Shown: positions 53,044-62,555 of the stretch, in pieces
Layout of the letters: each line of letters starts with the position of its first letter
Numbering within the stretch: the first letter of the stretch is position 1
Source: DATGMS01 sp040905145
GTDB taxonomy: Bacteria > Bacteroidota > Bacteroidia > Cytophagales > Cyclobacteriaceae
Reading direction: 5' to 3'
Assembly: GCA_040905145.1 (NCBI GenBank)
Contig: JBBDSC010000226.1
Span: 8,952-72,951 of the forward strand
Length of the DNA: 64,000 nucleotides
Notes under the pieces: generated by a model
Database searches by the model: none
What the model saw: the letters and a program-made list of their open reading frames with translations, nothing else
Told to the model about the DNA's origin: nothing
Translations under genes and position numbers: made by a program

Positions 53044-54315
53044 TTAAATTATCCATGGTGAACGCATCGGAGGGTTCAATAATCGGTTAGCCCCCTCATC
53101 GTCAATAAATTCCTGATTGATTGGATCAAAATTCAGAGATCTGCCCAGACGTAAAGCAATTACGCCCATATTAACCAAGGTGCATGAGCGGTAACCATTT
53201 TCCTCATTCAATGCAAATTTCTTTCTTTCCTTAACCGCTTCGGAAAAATTGGTTACCTGGGGTGATGGGTCAGGGAAGGCAGCCAGCTTTCTTTCCAGAT
53301 CTGGAATATCGGATTTGAAGCCTTTATACAATTTCCCTTTCGGCCCTTCAATATAAGGGGCATCAACCTCTTTGCTTTCCCCATCCAAAACAATTTTGCA
53401 GCCATCTGCATAGGTATATTCTATTCTCCGCCAAGGGCCGACGGCATCGGTGTGCTGAAGTGGGGTATCCACTTCAACAGATAGGGGGCTGGTATCATCT
53501 TTACCCAAAAAATACTGTACAGGGTCCAGCCAATGCTGGCCCATATCGCCCAATTTTCCTCCATCATAATCCCAGTAACCGCGAAAAGTAATGTGAACCC
53601 GGTGAGGATGGTAAGGTTTATAAGGTGCAGGCCCTAACCAGCTGTCGTAATCCAGCTCTGAAGGAACGGGAACGGGATCCAAATGATCTTTCCCCACCCA
53701 ATTATGTGCCCAATCAAACCCGGTATGTTTTCCAATGGTGATTTTTAACGGCCAGCCCAATAAACCACTGTCCACCAGTTTTTTGATAGGCTTAACAGTA
53801 GATCCAAAGCCATAAAAATTATCCTTAAAGCGAAACCAGGTATTCAAACGGAAGATCCGGCCGTGTTGCTTTACCGCTTCCACCACCCGCTTCCCCTCTC
53901 CTATGGTACGTGTCATGGGTTTTTCGCACCAAATGTCTTTTCCTGCCTTAGCAGCTTCTGCGGCCATAATGCCATGCCAATGGGGTGGTGTGGCAATATG
54001 GACTATATCCACTTCCGGAAGGGTGATCAACTCCCTGTAATCTTCCAAGGTCTTTACCCCTTTTTCAAGCATCCCCGCTGCCAACTGCAGATGGTTGCGG
54101 TCCACATCGCAGATGGCCACGACTTTGGTGCCTTCATAACCAAAATGCCCCCGTCCCATGGGCCCAACACCTATGACAGCTTTGGTCAAGTGATCACTTG
54201 GGGCCAAGAATCCTTTCCCCCCCAGCACAAACCGCGGTACAATAGAAAAAGCTGCTGCTGAAAGGGCTGATTTTTTTATAAATTCCCGCCTGGAGTCATT
54301 GATTTTGAATTTCAT
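53044..54315 (-). CDS. Gfo/Idh/MocA family oxidoreductase (secreted)
   Basis: About 423 residues from the ATG at 54315. The N-terminus has a Tat-like signal (DSRREFIKKSALSAAAFSIVPRFVLGG). The NAD-binding part reads KAVIGVGPMGRGHFGYEGTKVVAICDVD, then VDIVHIATPPHWHGIMAAEAAKAGKDIWCEKPMTRT with the catalytic Lys of the EKP motif. The C-terminal half has DYDSWLGPAPYKPYHPHRVH and GDMGQHWLDPVQYF. Exported members of this family are proposed glycoside 3-dehydrogenases. Its stop is followed within 12 bases by the HEAT-DUF1080 gene, so the two form an operon. Confidence 0.9.
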   Translation of the reverse strand: MKFKINDSRREFIKKSALSAAAFSIVPRFVLGGKGFLAPSDHLTKAVIGVGPMGRGHFGYEGTKVVAICDVDRNHLQLAAGMLEKGVKTLEDYRELITLPEVDIVHIATPPHWHGIMAAEAAKAGKDIWCEKPMTRTIGEGKRVVEAVKQHGRIFRLNTWFRFKDNFYGFGSTVKPIKKLVDSGLLGWPLKITIGKHTGFDWAHNWVGKDHLDPVPVPSELDYDSWLGPAPYKPYHPHRVHITFRGYWDYDGGKLGDMGQHWLDPVQYFLGKDDTSPLSVEVDTPLQHTDAVGPWRRIEYTYADGCKIVLDGESKEVDAPYIEGPKGKLYKGFKSDIPDLERKLAAFPDPSPQVTNFSEAVKERKKFALNEENGYRSCTLVNMGVIALRLGRSLNFDPINQEFIDDEGANRLLNPPMRSPWII

Positions 54316-54339
54316 ATGCGTTATTTTTTGCCTCAAAAG

Positions 54340-54505
54340 GTATTTCGCCCTTTCAGGGCTGTAATTGTTTCGCTTATTAGCCTTTCAGGGCTTTTGCTAT
54401 TGTAACGAGGATAATTTTAGCCCTGCAGGGGCGGACCTCTCTTAACACAGGGTACAGCCCTGTGTTAAATCAATTGATAAAATTTCTAAGCCCTGAAAGG
54501 GCGCA
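54340..54505. repeat. cluster of REP-like GCCCTGAAAGGGC elements
   Basis: The gap between two operons holds CGCCCTTTCAGGGCT (54346-54360), AGCCTTTCAGGGCTT (54379-54393), TAGCCCTGCAGGGGCGG (54419-54435), the hairpin TAACACAGGG-TAC-AGCCCTGTGTTA (54443-54467) and TAAGCCCTGAAAGGGCGCAA (54488-54507). The units alternate in orientation and can fold against each other, as in REP-type extragenic elements of Bacteroidota. Confidence 0.8.
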
Positions 54506-54535
54506 AGCTTTCTTGCCAGATTAATGCCATCTTAT

Positions 54536-55294
54536 CTAAGGAAGTAAAGGCGCGGTTTGCTCCGCTGAAGTCACCCCAGAAGGAAGTTCCATCACCCTGA
54601 GGTTCCGAAAATGGATTTCTGCCCCTTCTGATTCCAGGCAGATATACCCCTTTTTTTGAGTGGATTTACTGATCCCGTTAACAAATTTCCCGTTGACGGA
54701 AAGTTTGATCACCCCATCCACACAGACTACATCATAAGTGTTCCATTCCCCTTTTCCTTTTACCAAATTCTCTATTGACTTGCTCCTGGTGCCCCTGGGA
54801 TTATCCGGCACGGTCTCCACCCCTCCTACTCCAAACAATTCACCATGAACATAAGCAATGGGGGGTTTCACACCGTCCCTTTTATTAAGGTCCACCCATT
54901 CCAGATCCAGCATCTGAACCTCCACCCCATCGGGAAGACGATTGTCACCAGGGTTGGCACCACTCCATACAAAGGTGCCAGAATTTCCACCTGCCTCCAT
55001 ATGTCTCCATTCTACATGCATGATGAAATTCTCATATTGCTTTTCCGATCTGATCACTCCGATGGGCAGGCCTTCACATACCAAAATACTATCCTGATGG
55101 GACCAAGTTTCTTCTTCAGTGTTGACATTGATCCATTTAATGGGGACATCTTCTTTCTGATCTTCTAAAGTGAACTTTTGAAGACCCATTTCCTTTCCAA
55201 ACTCGAACATTGTTTCTTGTCCAAAGGCGCTGGTTAAGCATAATAGGATTAAAGTAGACAAAGAAGCAGCTATTTTGAAAAAAGGGATTTGCAT
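54536..55294 (-). CDS. DUF1080 domain secreted protein
   Basis: 252 residues with a signal peptide (about residues 1-25). A single DUF1080 concanavalin-like domain: [103 protein letters not shown] and [12 protein letters not shown]. This fold is associated with hydrolysis of 3-keto-disaccharides in the periplasm. It lies 40 bases downstream of a Gfo/Idh/MocA gene, the second such pair in this region. Confidence 0.85.
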   Translation of the reverse strand: MQIPFFKIAASLSTLILLCLTSAFGQETMFEFGKEMGLQKFTLEDQKEDVPIKWINVNTEEETWSHQDSILVCEGLPIGVIRSEKQYENFIMHVEWRHMEAGGNSGTFVWSGANPGDNRLPDGVEVQMLDLEWVDLNKRDGVKPPIAYVHGELFGVGGVETVPDNPRGTRSKSIENLVKGKGEWNTYDVVCVDGVIKLSVNGKFVNGISKSTQKKGYICLESEGAEIHFRNLRVMELPSGVTSAEQTAPLLP

Positions 55295-55334
55295 AAGATT
55301 TTTTTTATTAAGTGGAATGTTGAAATTGTGTCTG

Positions 55335-56648
55335 TTATACTACTTTGGTAACTCCGGGTACAGGCACAGGGCTCACTGGCCAATCCAGATCCCAGTTGTA
55401 TTGCTCCAAGCCGGGACCCAGTACCTTTTCGGAATTGATGGCTTCCTCCCAAGTAAGAGTTTGTCCGCTATACCCAACCATTCTACCCATAATCGCCAAC
55501 ATCGTACTATTTGCCATTAATTCCCCCTCGTTCATGGGCTTGCCTGCACGAATAGAAGCAAAAAGCTCTTCATGTTGGGTTTCATACGGGTTGTTTTTTT
55601 CTCCTTCGTATTTCCACGAATTGGCGCCATAAATTTCATGGACTCCCCGACCTATATCCACCATTGCATTGCCTTCTTTTCCGGCTATCTCTACCTTATT
55701 GCTGTTGGAACAACCTTTTTGTTGTCGGCTAAAGTGAAATCCTTTTGCCCCATTTTCAAATTCATATTCTATGGCAAAATGGTCAAAAATGTTCCCATAG
55801 ATTTCCTCTACCCTGGATTGCCTGCCTCCTGTTCCCGTGGCACTGACAGGCAATTTATCCCCCAATGCCCATGACATCATGTCAAGGCTATGCACCATCA
55901 TTTCAACAATGTAATCCCCGGAGAGCCAGTCATAGTAGTACCAGTTTCTCAATTGATATTCCATTTCTTTCCAATCCGGTTGGCGCGGTTTGGTCCACAG
56001 TCCTCCCCCGTTCCTGACAGTATAAACCGTATTGATATCTCCGATGTCCCCATTCAACACCCTTTCAAAAAAGGCCCTCTTTGGGAAATCATACCGAAAG
56101 GTAAAACCCGAGACAACCGATAAGCCCTTTTCCCGGGCCTCCCTGGCCGTAGCCAAAACACTCCGCACTCCCGAAGCATCCACTGCCACTGGCTTTTCGC
56201 AGAAAACATGTTTTCCTGCACCTATTGCCGCTTGAAAATGTCCTGGCCTAAATGCCGGTGGAGTAGTCAAAAGCACCACATCCACATCGGATTCCAAAAC
56301 CTTTTTGTAGGCATCAAATCCAATGAACTGATGGTCTTTGTCAACCTTTACCTGAGCGGGATTCGCCTTTTGGACTGAATTGTAGGACTCTTCCAAATAA
56401 TCCGGGAATATATCTGCCATACAGGTAAGGATGGCATTTGGATCAGCTTTTAATGCCTGCACGGCAGCTCCGGTCCCTCTTCCCCCACAACCAATCAGCC
56501 CCACTTTTAACGTATTGTCCTTTGCCGCATAAGAAGGATTGATAGAAAAACCTAAAGGAAGAACTGCCCCTCCAATAATGACTGCACCAGTGGACTTCAA
56601 AAAGGTTCTCCTATTGCTTTTACCTGATTTTTCTAATATTTCATTCAT
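55335..56648 (-). CDS. Gfo/Idh/MocA family oxidoreductase (secreted)
   Basis: 437 residues with a Tat-like signal ([20 protein letters not shown]). Motifs: [20 protein letters not shown] for NAD(P), [37 protein letters not shown] with the catalytic Lys, then [44 protein letters not shown], typical of the exported clade with a conserved HxxD. It pairs with the downstream DUF1080 gene and is separated from it by 40 bases. A glycoside 3-dehydrogenase role is likely but not shown. The 285 bases upstream hold its promoter, divergent from the VCBS gene. Confidence 0.9.
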   Translation of the reverse strand: MNEILEKSGKSNRRTFLKSTGAVIIGGAVLPLGFSINPSYAAKDNTLKVGLIGCGGRGTGAAVQALKADPNAILTCMADIFPDYLEESYNSVQKANPAQVKVDKDHQFIGFDAYKKVLESDVDVVLLTTPPAFRPGHFQAAIGAGKHVFCEKPVAVDASGVRSVLATAREAREKGLSVVSGFTFRYDFPKRAFFERVLNGDIGDINTVYTVRNGGGLWTKPRQPDWKEMEYQLRNWYYYDWLSGDYIVEMMVHSLDMMSWALGDKLPVSATGTGGRQSRVEEIYGNIFDHFAIEYEFENGAKGFHFSRQQKGCSNSNKVEIAGKEGNAMVDIGRGVHEIYGANSWKYEGEKNNPYETQHEELFASIRAGKPMNEGELMANSTMLAIMGRMVGYSGQTLTWEEAINSEKVLGPGLEQYNWDLDWPVSPVPVPGVTKVV

Positions 56649-56933
56649 AATATAATCAATTAGTAATTTTAGTTTTAAACTTTAGTTTTTCAAGAAGAAG
56701 TGTTTGGACCCACAAGAAAGAACTACATTCCATCTGCCCCCTTCAAGATTTTCTATTGAATGGTTAAAATAAGTAAATTTGGTAGATCTTAGATAAAGAA
56801 AATGATATTTAATTAAACTTTTACTTAAATGGTTCAAAAATTGCCATGAACCGTCATTTATAATTCAACTAAAAGCATGTGTTAAATTGATCGGTTTTTG
56901 TATATTTACTAACCAACAAAAATCCATAGTCCT

Positions 56934-58100
56934 ATGATGCCTTATGTTTTTATCCTTTATTATTCTCTATTTGCTTTCAACCCTCCGGAATTTGAACAAC
57001 AGACCATTGATGATGAGGTGGAAATCGGGTATGGTCTTGCCATTGGGGATGTGGATGGCGACGGAAAACCGGATATTATTTTAGCCGATAAAAAGCAGTT
57101 CGTTTGGTACCGGAACGGCGATTGGCAACGCTTTGTAATAGCAGAAAACCTGACGGCCTCGGACAATGTATGCATTACTGCAAGGGATATTACAGGGGAT
57201 GGAAAAGTGGAAATTGCGGTAGGGGCCCAATGGAATCCTTCTGAAGTATCCGATCCGGAAAAGTCTGGCTCTGTTCATTACCTGATTAGGCCGGATGATC
57301 CGACAGAAGAATGGTCCCCTGTTCAACTTCATCATGAGCCTACGGTTCATAGAATGCGTTGGGTAAAGGCGGAAGAGAATAAATACCATCTGGTGGTATT
57401 GCCGCTTCATGGAAGGGGCAATAAAAATGGAGAAGGAGCAGGTGTAAAAGTGATCGCCTATGAAATGCCTGAGGATCCCACAAAGGAATGGAAGCATTGG
57501 ACCATTGATGAATCCATGCACCTTACCCATAACTTCGATGTGGTGGAAGATGGAAAAGGGGAAAAACTTTATATAGGAGGAAAGGAAGGAGTCAAAGTAT
57601 TGTCCTATAATAATGGGGAATGGGCGGCTCCCAGTTCGGGGGAATGGGTGGTTCAGGATCATAGCTTTGGGGAAGTAAGGATAGGAGAATCACAGGATAA
57701 TCAAATTTTGGCCGGCATAGAACCCATGCATGGTAATCAACTCACCGTTTATAACATAGCCAATAACCCCTCCAACACAACCAATCCGGTACGTACCGTA
57801 TTAACCTCAGATCTTAATCAGGGCCACGCTTTGGGGGTTGCCGATTTTATGGGTTTGGGAAGGGATCAGGTGGTAGTGGGATGGCGTAACCCAAACCAAG
57901 AGAACAAGGTTGGGGTTAAACTTTACATTCCCCAAAACGCAGAAAACACGGTCTGGAAGGATATTTGGATCGATGACAACGGAATGGCCTGTGAAGATCT
58001 GCAGCTTGCTGACCTAAATGGGGATGGAAAGCTGGATATAATAGCCGCAGGAAGGGCCACCCATAACTTGAAAGTGTACTGGAACAAGAGCGGTAGATGA
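56934..58100 (+). CDS. VCBS/FG-GAP repeat protein
   Basis: 388 residues with a short hydrophobic N-terminus (YVFILYYSLFAF). Beta-propeller repeats with Ca2+-binding loops are seen at GLAIGDVDGDGKPDIILAD near residue 34, ARDITGDGKVEIAVGAQWN near 80, a middle region with weaker repeats, LGVADFMGLGRDQVVVGWRN and DLQLADLNGDGKLDIIAAGRATHNLKVYWN at the C-terminus. Such FG-GAP/VCBS proteins are extracellular and often accompany PVC-type heme proteins and oxidoreductases in sugar catabolism loci. No catalytic motif was seen. Confidence 0.8.
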   Translation: MMPYVFILYYSLFAFNPPEFEQQTIDDEVEIGYGLAIGDVDGDGKPDIILADKKQFVWYRNGDWQRFVIAENLTASDNVCITARDITGDGKVEIAVGAQWNPSEVSDPEKSGSVHYLIRPDDPTEEWSPVQLHHEPTVHRMRWVKAEENKYHLVVLPLHGRGNKNGEGAGVKVIAYEMPEDPTKEWKHWTIDESMHLTHNFDVVEDGKGEKLYIGGKEGVKVLSYNNGEWAAPSSGEWVVQDHSFGEVRIGESQDNQILAGIEPMHGNQLTVYNIANNPSNTTNPVRTVLTSDLNQGHALGVADFMGLGRDQVVVGWRNPNQENKVGVKLYIPQNAENTVWKDIWIDDNGMACEDLQLADLNGDGKLDIIAAGRATHNLKVYWNKSGR

Positions 58101-58138
58101 GTTGGCTGTGGCTCCTTCTTTCCTCAGCGTTTTCCGCC

Positions 58139-58243
58139 ATCGTCAGTGTTCCCAATGACGATATTTTCCCATTGACGATAATTTCGGAAATTCAAAGAGG
58201 AAGTGCTGAGATTGAAAAACAAGTCAGTGAAGACACTGACTTG
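58139..58243. repeat. two neighbouring hairpins downstream of the VCBS gene
   Basis: ATCGTCA / TGACGAT at 58139-58162 and CAAGTCAGT / ACTGACTTG with a 6-base loop at 58220-58243, in the gap between convergent genes. Neither has a clear T run; either may help end transcription. Confidence 0.45.
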
Positions 58244-58307
58244 GGCGAAAGCATAAGGTTCCAGAGATCCGATAAATTCTCATCCCTCACATATTACTGG
58301 GGGATTT

Positions 58308-58709
58308 TTATTTGAAATATTTATTCAAAATATCTTTCAATCCCTCCTTTGTTAAAGGCTTACTTATATGATCTTTCGCTTTAAGCTCCTTTGCCTTTTC
58401 ATTATCACGAGGATTTAAAGAGGTGGTTAGCATGACTACAACAATGGAATGCTTATTTTTAAAATCAAGCTCATTAAACCTCTTTAAAAAATCAAACCCA
58501 TTCATAACAGGCATATTTATATCCAGTAAAATTAAATTAGGACAATTATTATTCCGGATACATGTCTCGATAAGTTCATCAAGGGCCTCTTGCCCATTTA
58601 AAGCAATTATTAATTCATTGGTAATCCCCATTTCGTTAATGAGTAACTCATTAAGGAAATTAGTGGTAGGATCATCATCAACCAGTAGGATTCTATCAAG
58701 CTTTCTCAT
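58308..58709 (-). CDS. single-domain response regulator (receiver)
   Basis: 133 residues consisting of a receiver domain only: acidic pair in ILLVDDDPTTNF, phosphoacceptor Asp in LILLDINMPVMNGF near residue 63, Thr in VVVMLTTSL and Lys in HISKPL. There is no output domain, so it works by protein contact, as CheY-like regulators do. The start codon overlaps the kinase stop by 4 bases (ATGA), so it is translationally coupled to and probably phosphorylated by that kinase. Confidence 0.92.
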   Translation of the reverse strand: MRKLDRILLVDDDPTTNFLNELLINEMGITNELIIALNGQEALDELIETCIRNNNCPNLILLDINMPVMNGFDFLKRFNELDFKNKHSIVVVMLTTSLNPRDNEKAKELKAKDHISKPLTKEGLKDILNKYFK

Positions 58710-60727
58710 ATTTTGTTAGTTTTCTTAAAGAATAATCTAAAAGTAGAACCTTCTCCCACTTTGCTTTCCACTTCGATTTTCCCGCCTGCATTGTCCATGA
58801 TCCTTTTAACGATGTATAATCCTATTCCCGATCCTTCCACATGGTTATGCAACCTTTTGAACATTCCGAAGATGAAATCCTCATTGGACAAATCCATTCC
58901 AAGTCCATTGTCCTGTACGGTAATCACATAAAAATCAGGATCCTCTTTACCTGAAATAAAGATTACAGGATCCCTATCTTTCGATTTATATTTAAGACTG
59001 TTGGAAATCAAGTTATACAAAATACTTCTCAAATTTTTAGAAGAAAACGGGAGTTTTTGCAAACCATTGGGTTCAAAGTTTATCTGCCCGTTATATTTCT
59101 TGATGAGCAAGTATAAATCCAATTTAATATCATCAATGACTGCCTTGAATTCTACAGTTCCAATCACATGCTTCTCTCTAAGGCTCTGTAATTTAGAGAT
59201 GTCGGAAAGGTCTTCAATGGTCTTGTTATATCTATCTATTGAAGTCTTGACCATCTGCAATAACCGGTTTACAACAGGATTTTCATAAGGTGGTTTTGAT
59301 AAATAATCTGTCAGCGTATTGAATACTCCTTCTATATTTGAAATAGGAGCTTTAAGATCATGAGAGGCAGTATAGATAAAGTTATCCAAATCAGAATTTA
59401 CCCGGATCAATTCATTGTTCAGGTTTATTAGCGCTTCATTTTTTACCATCATTGCTTCTTCTGACTTATGACGTTCACTAATATCACGTGTAGACCCTGC
59501 GACAAGAACCACATTTCCCTCCTTATCATAAATAGGTGTAAAAATATATTCATAGTGCCCGGTCTTGCCTTCAGGGTTTGTATACAACGTTTCATCTGTA
59601 GCTGATTTACCTGTAGCAATTACTTGAGCTATATGAGATTGCAAAGTATCAGCTAACGCTGAAGGATATGGAAGATCATGAAAGTTTTTCCCAATAATTT
59701 GATCCAGTGTTATTCCCAATAATTCCAATAGCGGTTTATTACTATAGGTAAATCTTCCGTCAATATCAAAAGTATAGACAAAATCTTTAAGCGCTGTAAG
59801 TGTGATATCAAATGCTTTTGCCTGCTGCTCTACTTTTAAAGCAAGTTGTTCTGCTGAATAGCGGGCCGCTACAAGATCAGTGACTTCGTAAGCTAAAACC
59901 AATATTCCATCTATTTCTTTTTTGTCATTCCATCTTGCTTGGTAGATGAAATTAAAATATTTATTTTCTAAAGGGGCACCATCATACCTTGAAAGGGGAA
60001 CCAATAACTCCCTCCCTTCAAAGGTTTCCCCTGTATGATAGACATTGACTAAAATATCATGAATAGGTGCACCTTTTATTTCTGGAAGTGCGTCAAGTAC
60101 TTCTTTTCCCAATAACTCCCTTCCAGGGAACAATTGTTGATAGGCTGGATTCACCAATTCAAAGATCATTTTGGGCCCATCCAGGATGCATATGGCCGCG
60201 GGAGCCTGGTTAAAAAATCGTTTATATCTCTCTTGTTCCAGTTTGGTTCGACGATCGTTAAGAACCTTCACCGTTGTTTCATAAACAATGGTAATTACTC
60301 CTCTAATTCCTTCTTCATCCATAATGGGACTATAGGAAAAAGTAAAATACCTATCTTCCCTTAGCCCATTCCTTTTTAAAGGAAACAATTGATCTTCCAA
60401 CGAAATAGATTCTCCTGTCAATTTTACATTTTCAAGCATAGGGCCAATAGTATCCCAAATTTCTGACCAACACTCTTTAGTAGGCTTTCCAATAGCTTTT
60501 AAGGGATTGTCCTCATCCACCAATGCACTATAGGCGTTATTATAAAGCATAATTAATTGAGGACCCCAGGAAATGAGTATCGGGGTTGGAGAATTAAGAC
60601 TTATACTTAAAGAGGTCTTTAAACTATGAGGCCACTTCTCCATTGTACCTAAAGGATTACTATCCCAATCTATGGCTTTAATTCCCTCACTTATTGCACC
60701 CCCTCCTTGTAAAAAATATTTACTCAT
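58706..60727 (-). CDS. multi-PAS sensor histidine kinase
   Basis: 673 residues without membrane helices, so cytoplasmic. Three PAS-type regions are visible at about residues 35-150, 160-285 and 305-430 (GRFTYSNKPLLELLGITLDQIIGKNFHDLPYP, EGNVVLVAGSTRDISERHKSEE). After a helical linker come the H box YTASHDLKAPISNIEGV near residue 455, the N box LYNLISNSLKYKS, G1 VQDNGLGMD and G2 GSGIGLYIVKRIMDNAGG. It autophosphorylates on His and passes phosphate to the overlapping receiver gene. The signal it senses is unknown. Confidence 0.93.
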   Translation of the reverse strand: MSKYFLQGGGAISEGIKAIDWDSNPLGTMEKWPHSLKTSLSISLNSPTPILISWGPQLIMLYNNAYSALVDEDNPLKAIGKPTKECWSEIWDTIGPMLENVKLTGESISLEDQLFPLKRNGLREDRYFTFSYSPIMDEEGIRGVITIVYETTVKVLNDRRTKLEQERYKRFFNQAPAAICILDGPKMIFELVNPAYQQLFPGRELLGKEVLDALPEIKGAPIHDILVNVYHTGETFEGRELLVPLSRYDGAPLENKYFNFIYQARWNDKKEIDGILVLAYEVTDLVAARYSAEQLALKVEQQAKAFDITLTALKDFVYTFDIDGRFTYSNKPLLELLGITLDQIIGKNFHDLPYPSALADTLQSHIAQVIATGKSATDETLYTNPEGKTGHYEYIFTPIYDKEGNVVLVAGSTRDISERHKSEEAMMVKNEALINLNNELIRVNSDLDNFIYTASHDLKAPISNIEGVFNTLTDYLSKPPYENPVVNRLLQMVKTSIDRYNKTIEDLSDISKLQSLREKHVIGTVEFKAVIDDIKLDLYLLIKKYNGQINFEPNGLQKLPFSSKNLRSILYNLISNSLKYKSKDRDPVIFISGKEDPDFYVITVQDNGLGMDLSNEDFIFGMFKRLHNHVEGSGIGLYIVKRIMDNAGGKIEVESKVGEGSTFRLFFKKTNKI

Positions 60728-61090
60728 CTTTCACTTGATTTGATAATAGCCTATCTACAATTGTGCCATACAATGAAAAATTAAACTAAAAATGTGCCAA
60801 TGATTGGTAAAGGATATAACAGTGACCCTTTGGGTTAGAAAAGGTAAGCCTAAAGATAATCAGTTAATCTATTTTGCTTATCTTGACCATGGAATCCAGT
60901 ATTAAAGAATGGGATACTTGAGCTATGACGAGTCAATGTGCATAGCCGGAAGTCTGGATCAACACAGAAAACAGTTGGGCAAATTGGCAGAAATAAATGA
61001 AAATTAAATGCCTGGCCATTAAAGATTTTGTTTTGGGATAATCAGGAAAATAAACCGCAATAGCACAAATCCAGTTGGTTCACTATCTTC
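60728..61090. other. 363-base gap with one tiny open frame
   Basis: Contains a 32-codon plus-strand frame at 60909-61007 (MGYLSYDESMCIAGSLDQHR, ending AEINEN) preceded by a stop. Its composition looks coding and it may be the C-terminal remnant of a sugar isomerase-like or other gene, but it was not identified. No other gene is seen. Confidence 0.3.
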
Positions 61091-62461
61091 CTAAACCTTC
61101 TCCGGCAGGACAAATGGCTCACGGTATTCCCGTGAAAGCAGGTTATCCGCTTCAGGATCGTTAATGAACTTCATCTTCACAGGATCGAATTCGAGGCTCC
61201 TCCCTAAACGGTAAGAAATATTCCCCAGATGGATAAGTGCGCAGGAATAGAATCCTTCACGGATATCGGCTTTGGCAACCTTCTGGTCATTGGCAAGGAT
61301 GGCATTGATAAAATTTTCGTAATGATCACCAAGGCCTTTTCCCTTTTCACCGGGCAGACGCTCTTTTCCCATAAATGCCTGCCATTCGTTAACATTTTTG
61401 CTCATAAACCCTTCGGAACCATAGAAAAGGTTGCCGACTGTATTATCCGAACTGACCATATAGGCATTGTCCTTCTTGGGACTTTCGCTGTTGATCCCTT
61501 CGCGGTTGGTGATCCAATGCCGCACTTCGAATTGAAGGATTTTCTTCTTATCCCCGAGGCCTTCTGGATTTGGAAATTCGAATACTGTCATCAGATCATT
61601 AGGCGTTTGCTGGTCATCGTCGAACATGAAATGTCCCCCTACTGCGGTGATTTTTGTCGGTAAGGTAACATTCAGTCCCCATCGGGCAATATCCATCTCA
61701 TGGACTCCCTGGTTGCCCATATCCCCATTGCCATAATCCCAGTTCCAATGCCAATTATAATGAAACCGGTTTTTGGTGAAAGGTTGTTTCGGCGCCGGAC
61801 CCAGCCAAAGGTCGTAGTCGACCCCTGATGGAACGGGTTCCTCCGGTGTTTTTCCGATTGTATCCCGCCATTTATAACAAAGCCCTTTTGCCATATAAAC
61901 TTCCCCCAGATTTCCCCCATGAAGGTATTCAGCCATGCTCTGTGCACAGGGATTGCTCCTTTGTTCGGCACCATCCTGCACGATGACCTTATATTTTTCA
62001 GCAGCCTCCACCAATTTCTGGCCCTCATGGAAGTTGTGGCAGCACGGCTTTTCCACCGATACATGCTTCCCGGCCTGTATCGCCCAGATGGCTGCAAGTG
62101 CGTGCCAGTGATTGGGTGTAACAATGGAAACGGCATCGATATCTTTATCTTCGTAAAGTTTCCGCAAATCAGCATAAACCTTTGGCTTCGTCAATCCTTT
62201 ATCAGTGAAATGCTTTTTGATCCGTTCGTCAAACAGGTTACTGTCCACATCACAAAGTGCCGCCACTCTGGCATTCTTTGAATTGGAGTACCCCTGGATA
62301 TGATTTTGCCCCATTCCACGGATCCCGATTACCGCAACATTGACGCGGTCGTTGGCCCCGATGATGGATGCATAGGATTTAGCACTGAGCCCCATACCCC
62401 CAATGGTGATACCGGCAGTTCCCAATAAACTTCTCTGTATAAACTCTCTTCTTTTTGTCAT
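61091..62461 (-). CDS. Gfo/Idh/MocA family oxidoreductase (secreted)
   Basis: 456 residues with a Tat-like signal (KRREFIQRSLLGTAGITIGG). NAD-binding region VNVAVIGIRGMGQNHIQGYSNSKNARVAALCDVD, catalytic EKP motif in HVSVEKPCCHNFHEGQKLVEAAEKY, then VDYDLWLGPAPKQPFTKNRFHYNWHWNWDYGNGDMGNQGVHEMDIARWGL, characteristic of the exported Bacteroidota/Planctomycetes clade. The C-terminus has YSCALIHLGNISYRLGRSLEFDP. It lies 95 bases downstream of the susD gene on the same strand and may belong to that utilisation locus. Confidence 0.9.
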   Translation of the reverse strand: MTKRREFIQRSLLGTAGITIGGMGLSAKSYASIIGANDRVNVAVIGIRGMGQNHIQGYSNSKNARVAALCDVDSNLFDERIKKHFTDKGLTKPKVYADLRKLYEDKDIDAVSIVTPNHWHALAAIWAIQAGKHVSVEKPCCHNFHEGQKLVEAAEKYKVIVQDGAEQRSNPCAQSMAEYLHGGNLGEVYMAKGLCYKWRDTIGKTPEEPVPSGVDYDLWLGPAPKQPFTKNRFHYNWHWNWDYGNGDMGNQGVHEMDIARWGLNVTLPTKITAVGGHFMFDDDQQTPNDLMTVFEFPNPEGLGDKKKILQFEVRHWITNREGINSESPKKDNAYMVSSDNTVGNLFYGSEGFMSKNVNEWQAFMGKERLPGEKGKGLGDHYENFINAILANDQKVAKADIREGFYSCALIHLGNISYRLGRSLEFDPVKMKFINDPEADNLLSREYREPFVLPEKV

Positions 62462-62555
62462 TTGATGGTCTTGTTAATGGATTGATTGTTAAAGTTGGAC
62501 AAGCTTGTCCTTAGCACTTGCATAGCTTTTAATATTTAAATATAGTATTGTTTTT

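Noticed and set aside
58097..58315. 72-codon plus-strand frame after the VCBS gene
   Set aside because: Starts by overlapping the VCBS stop, contains two hairpin-forming repeats and shows no family signature; judged non-coding.
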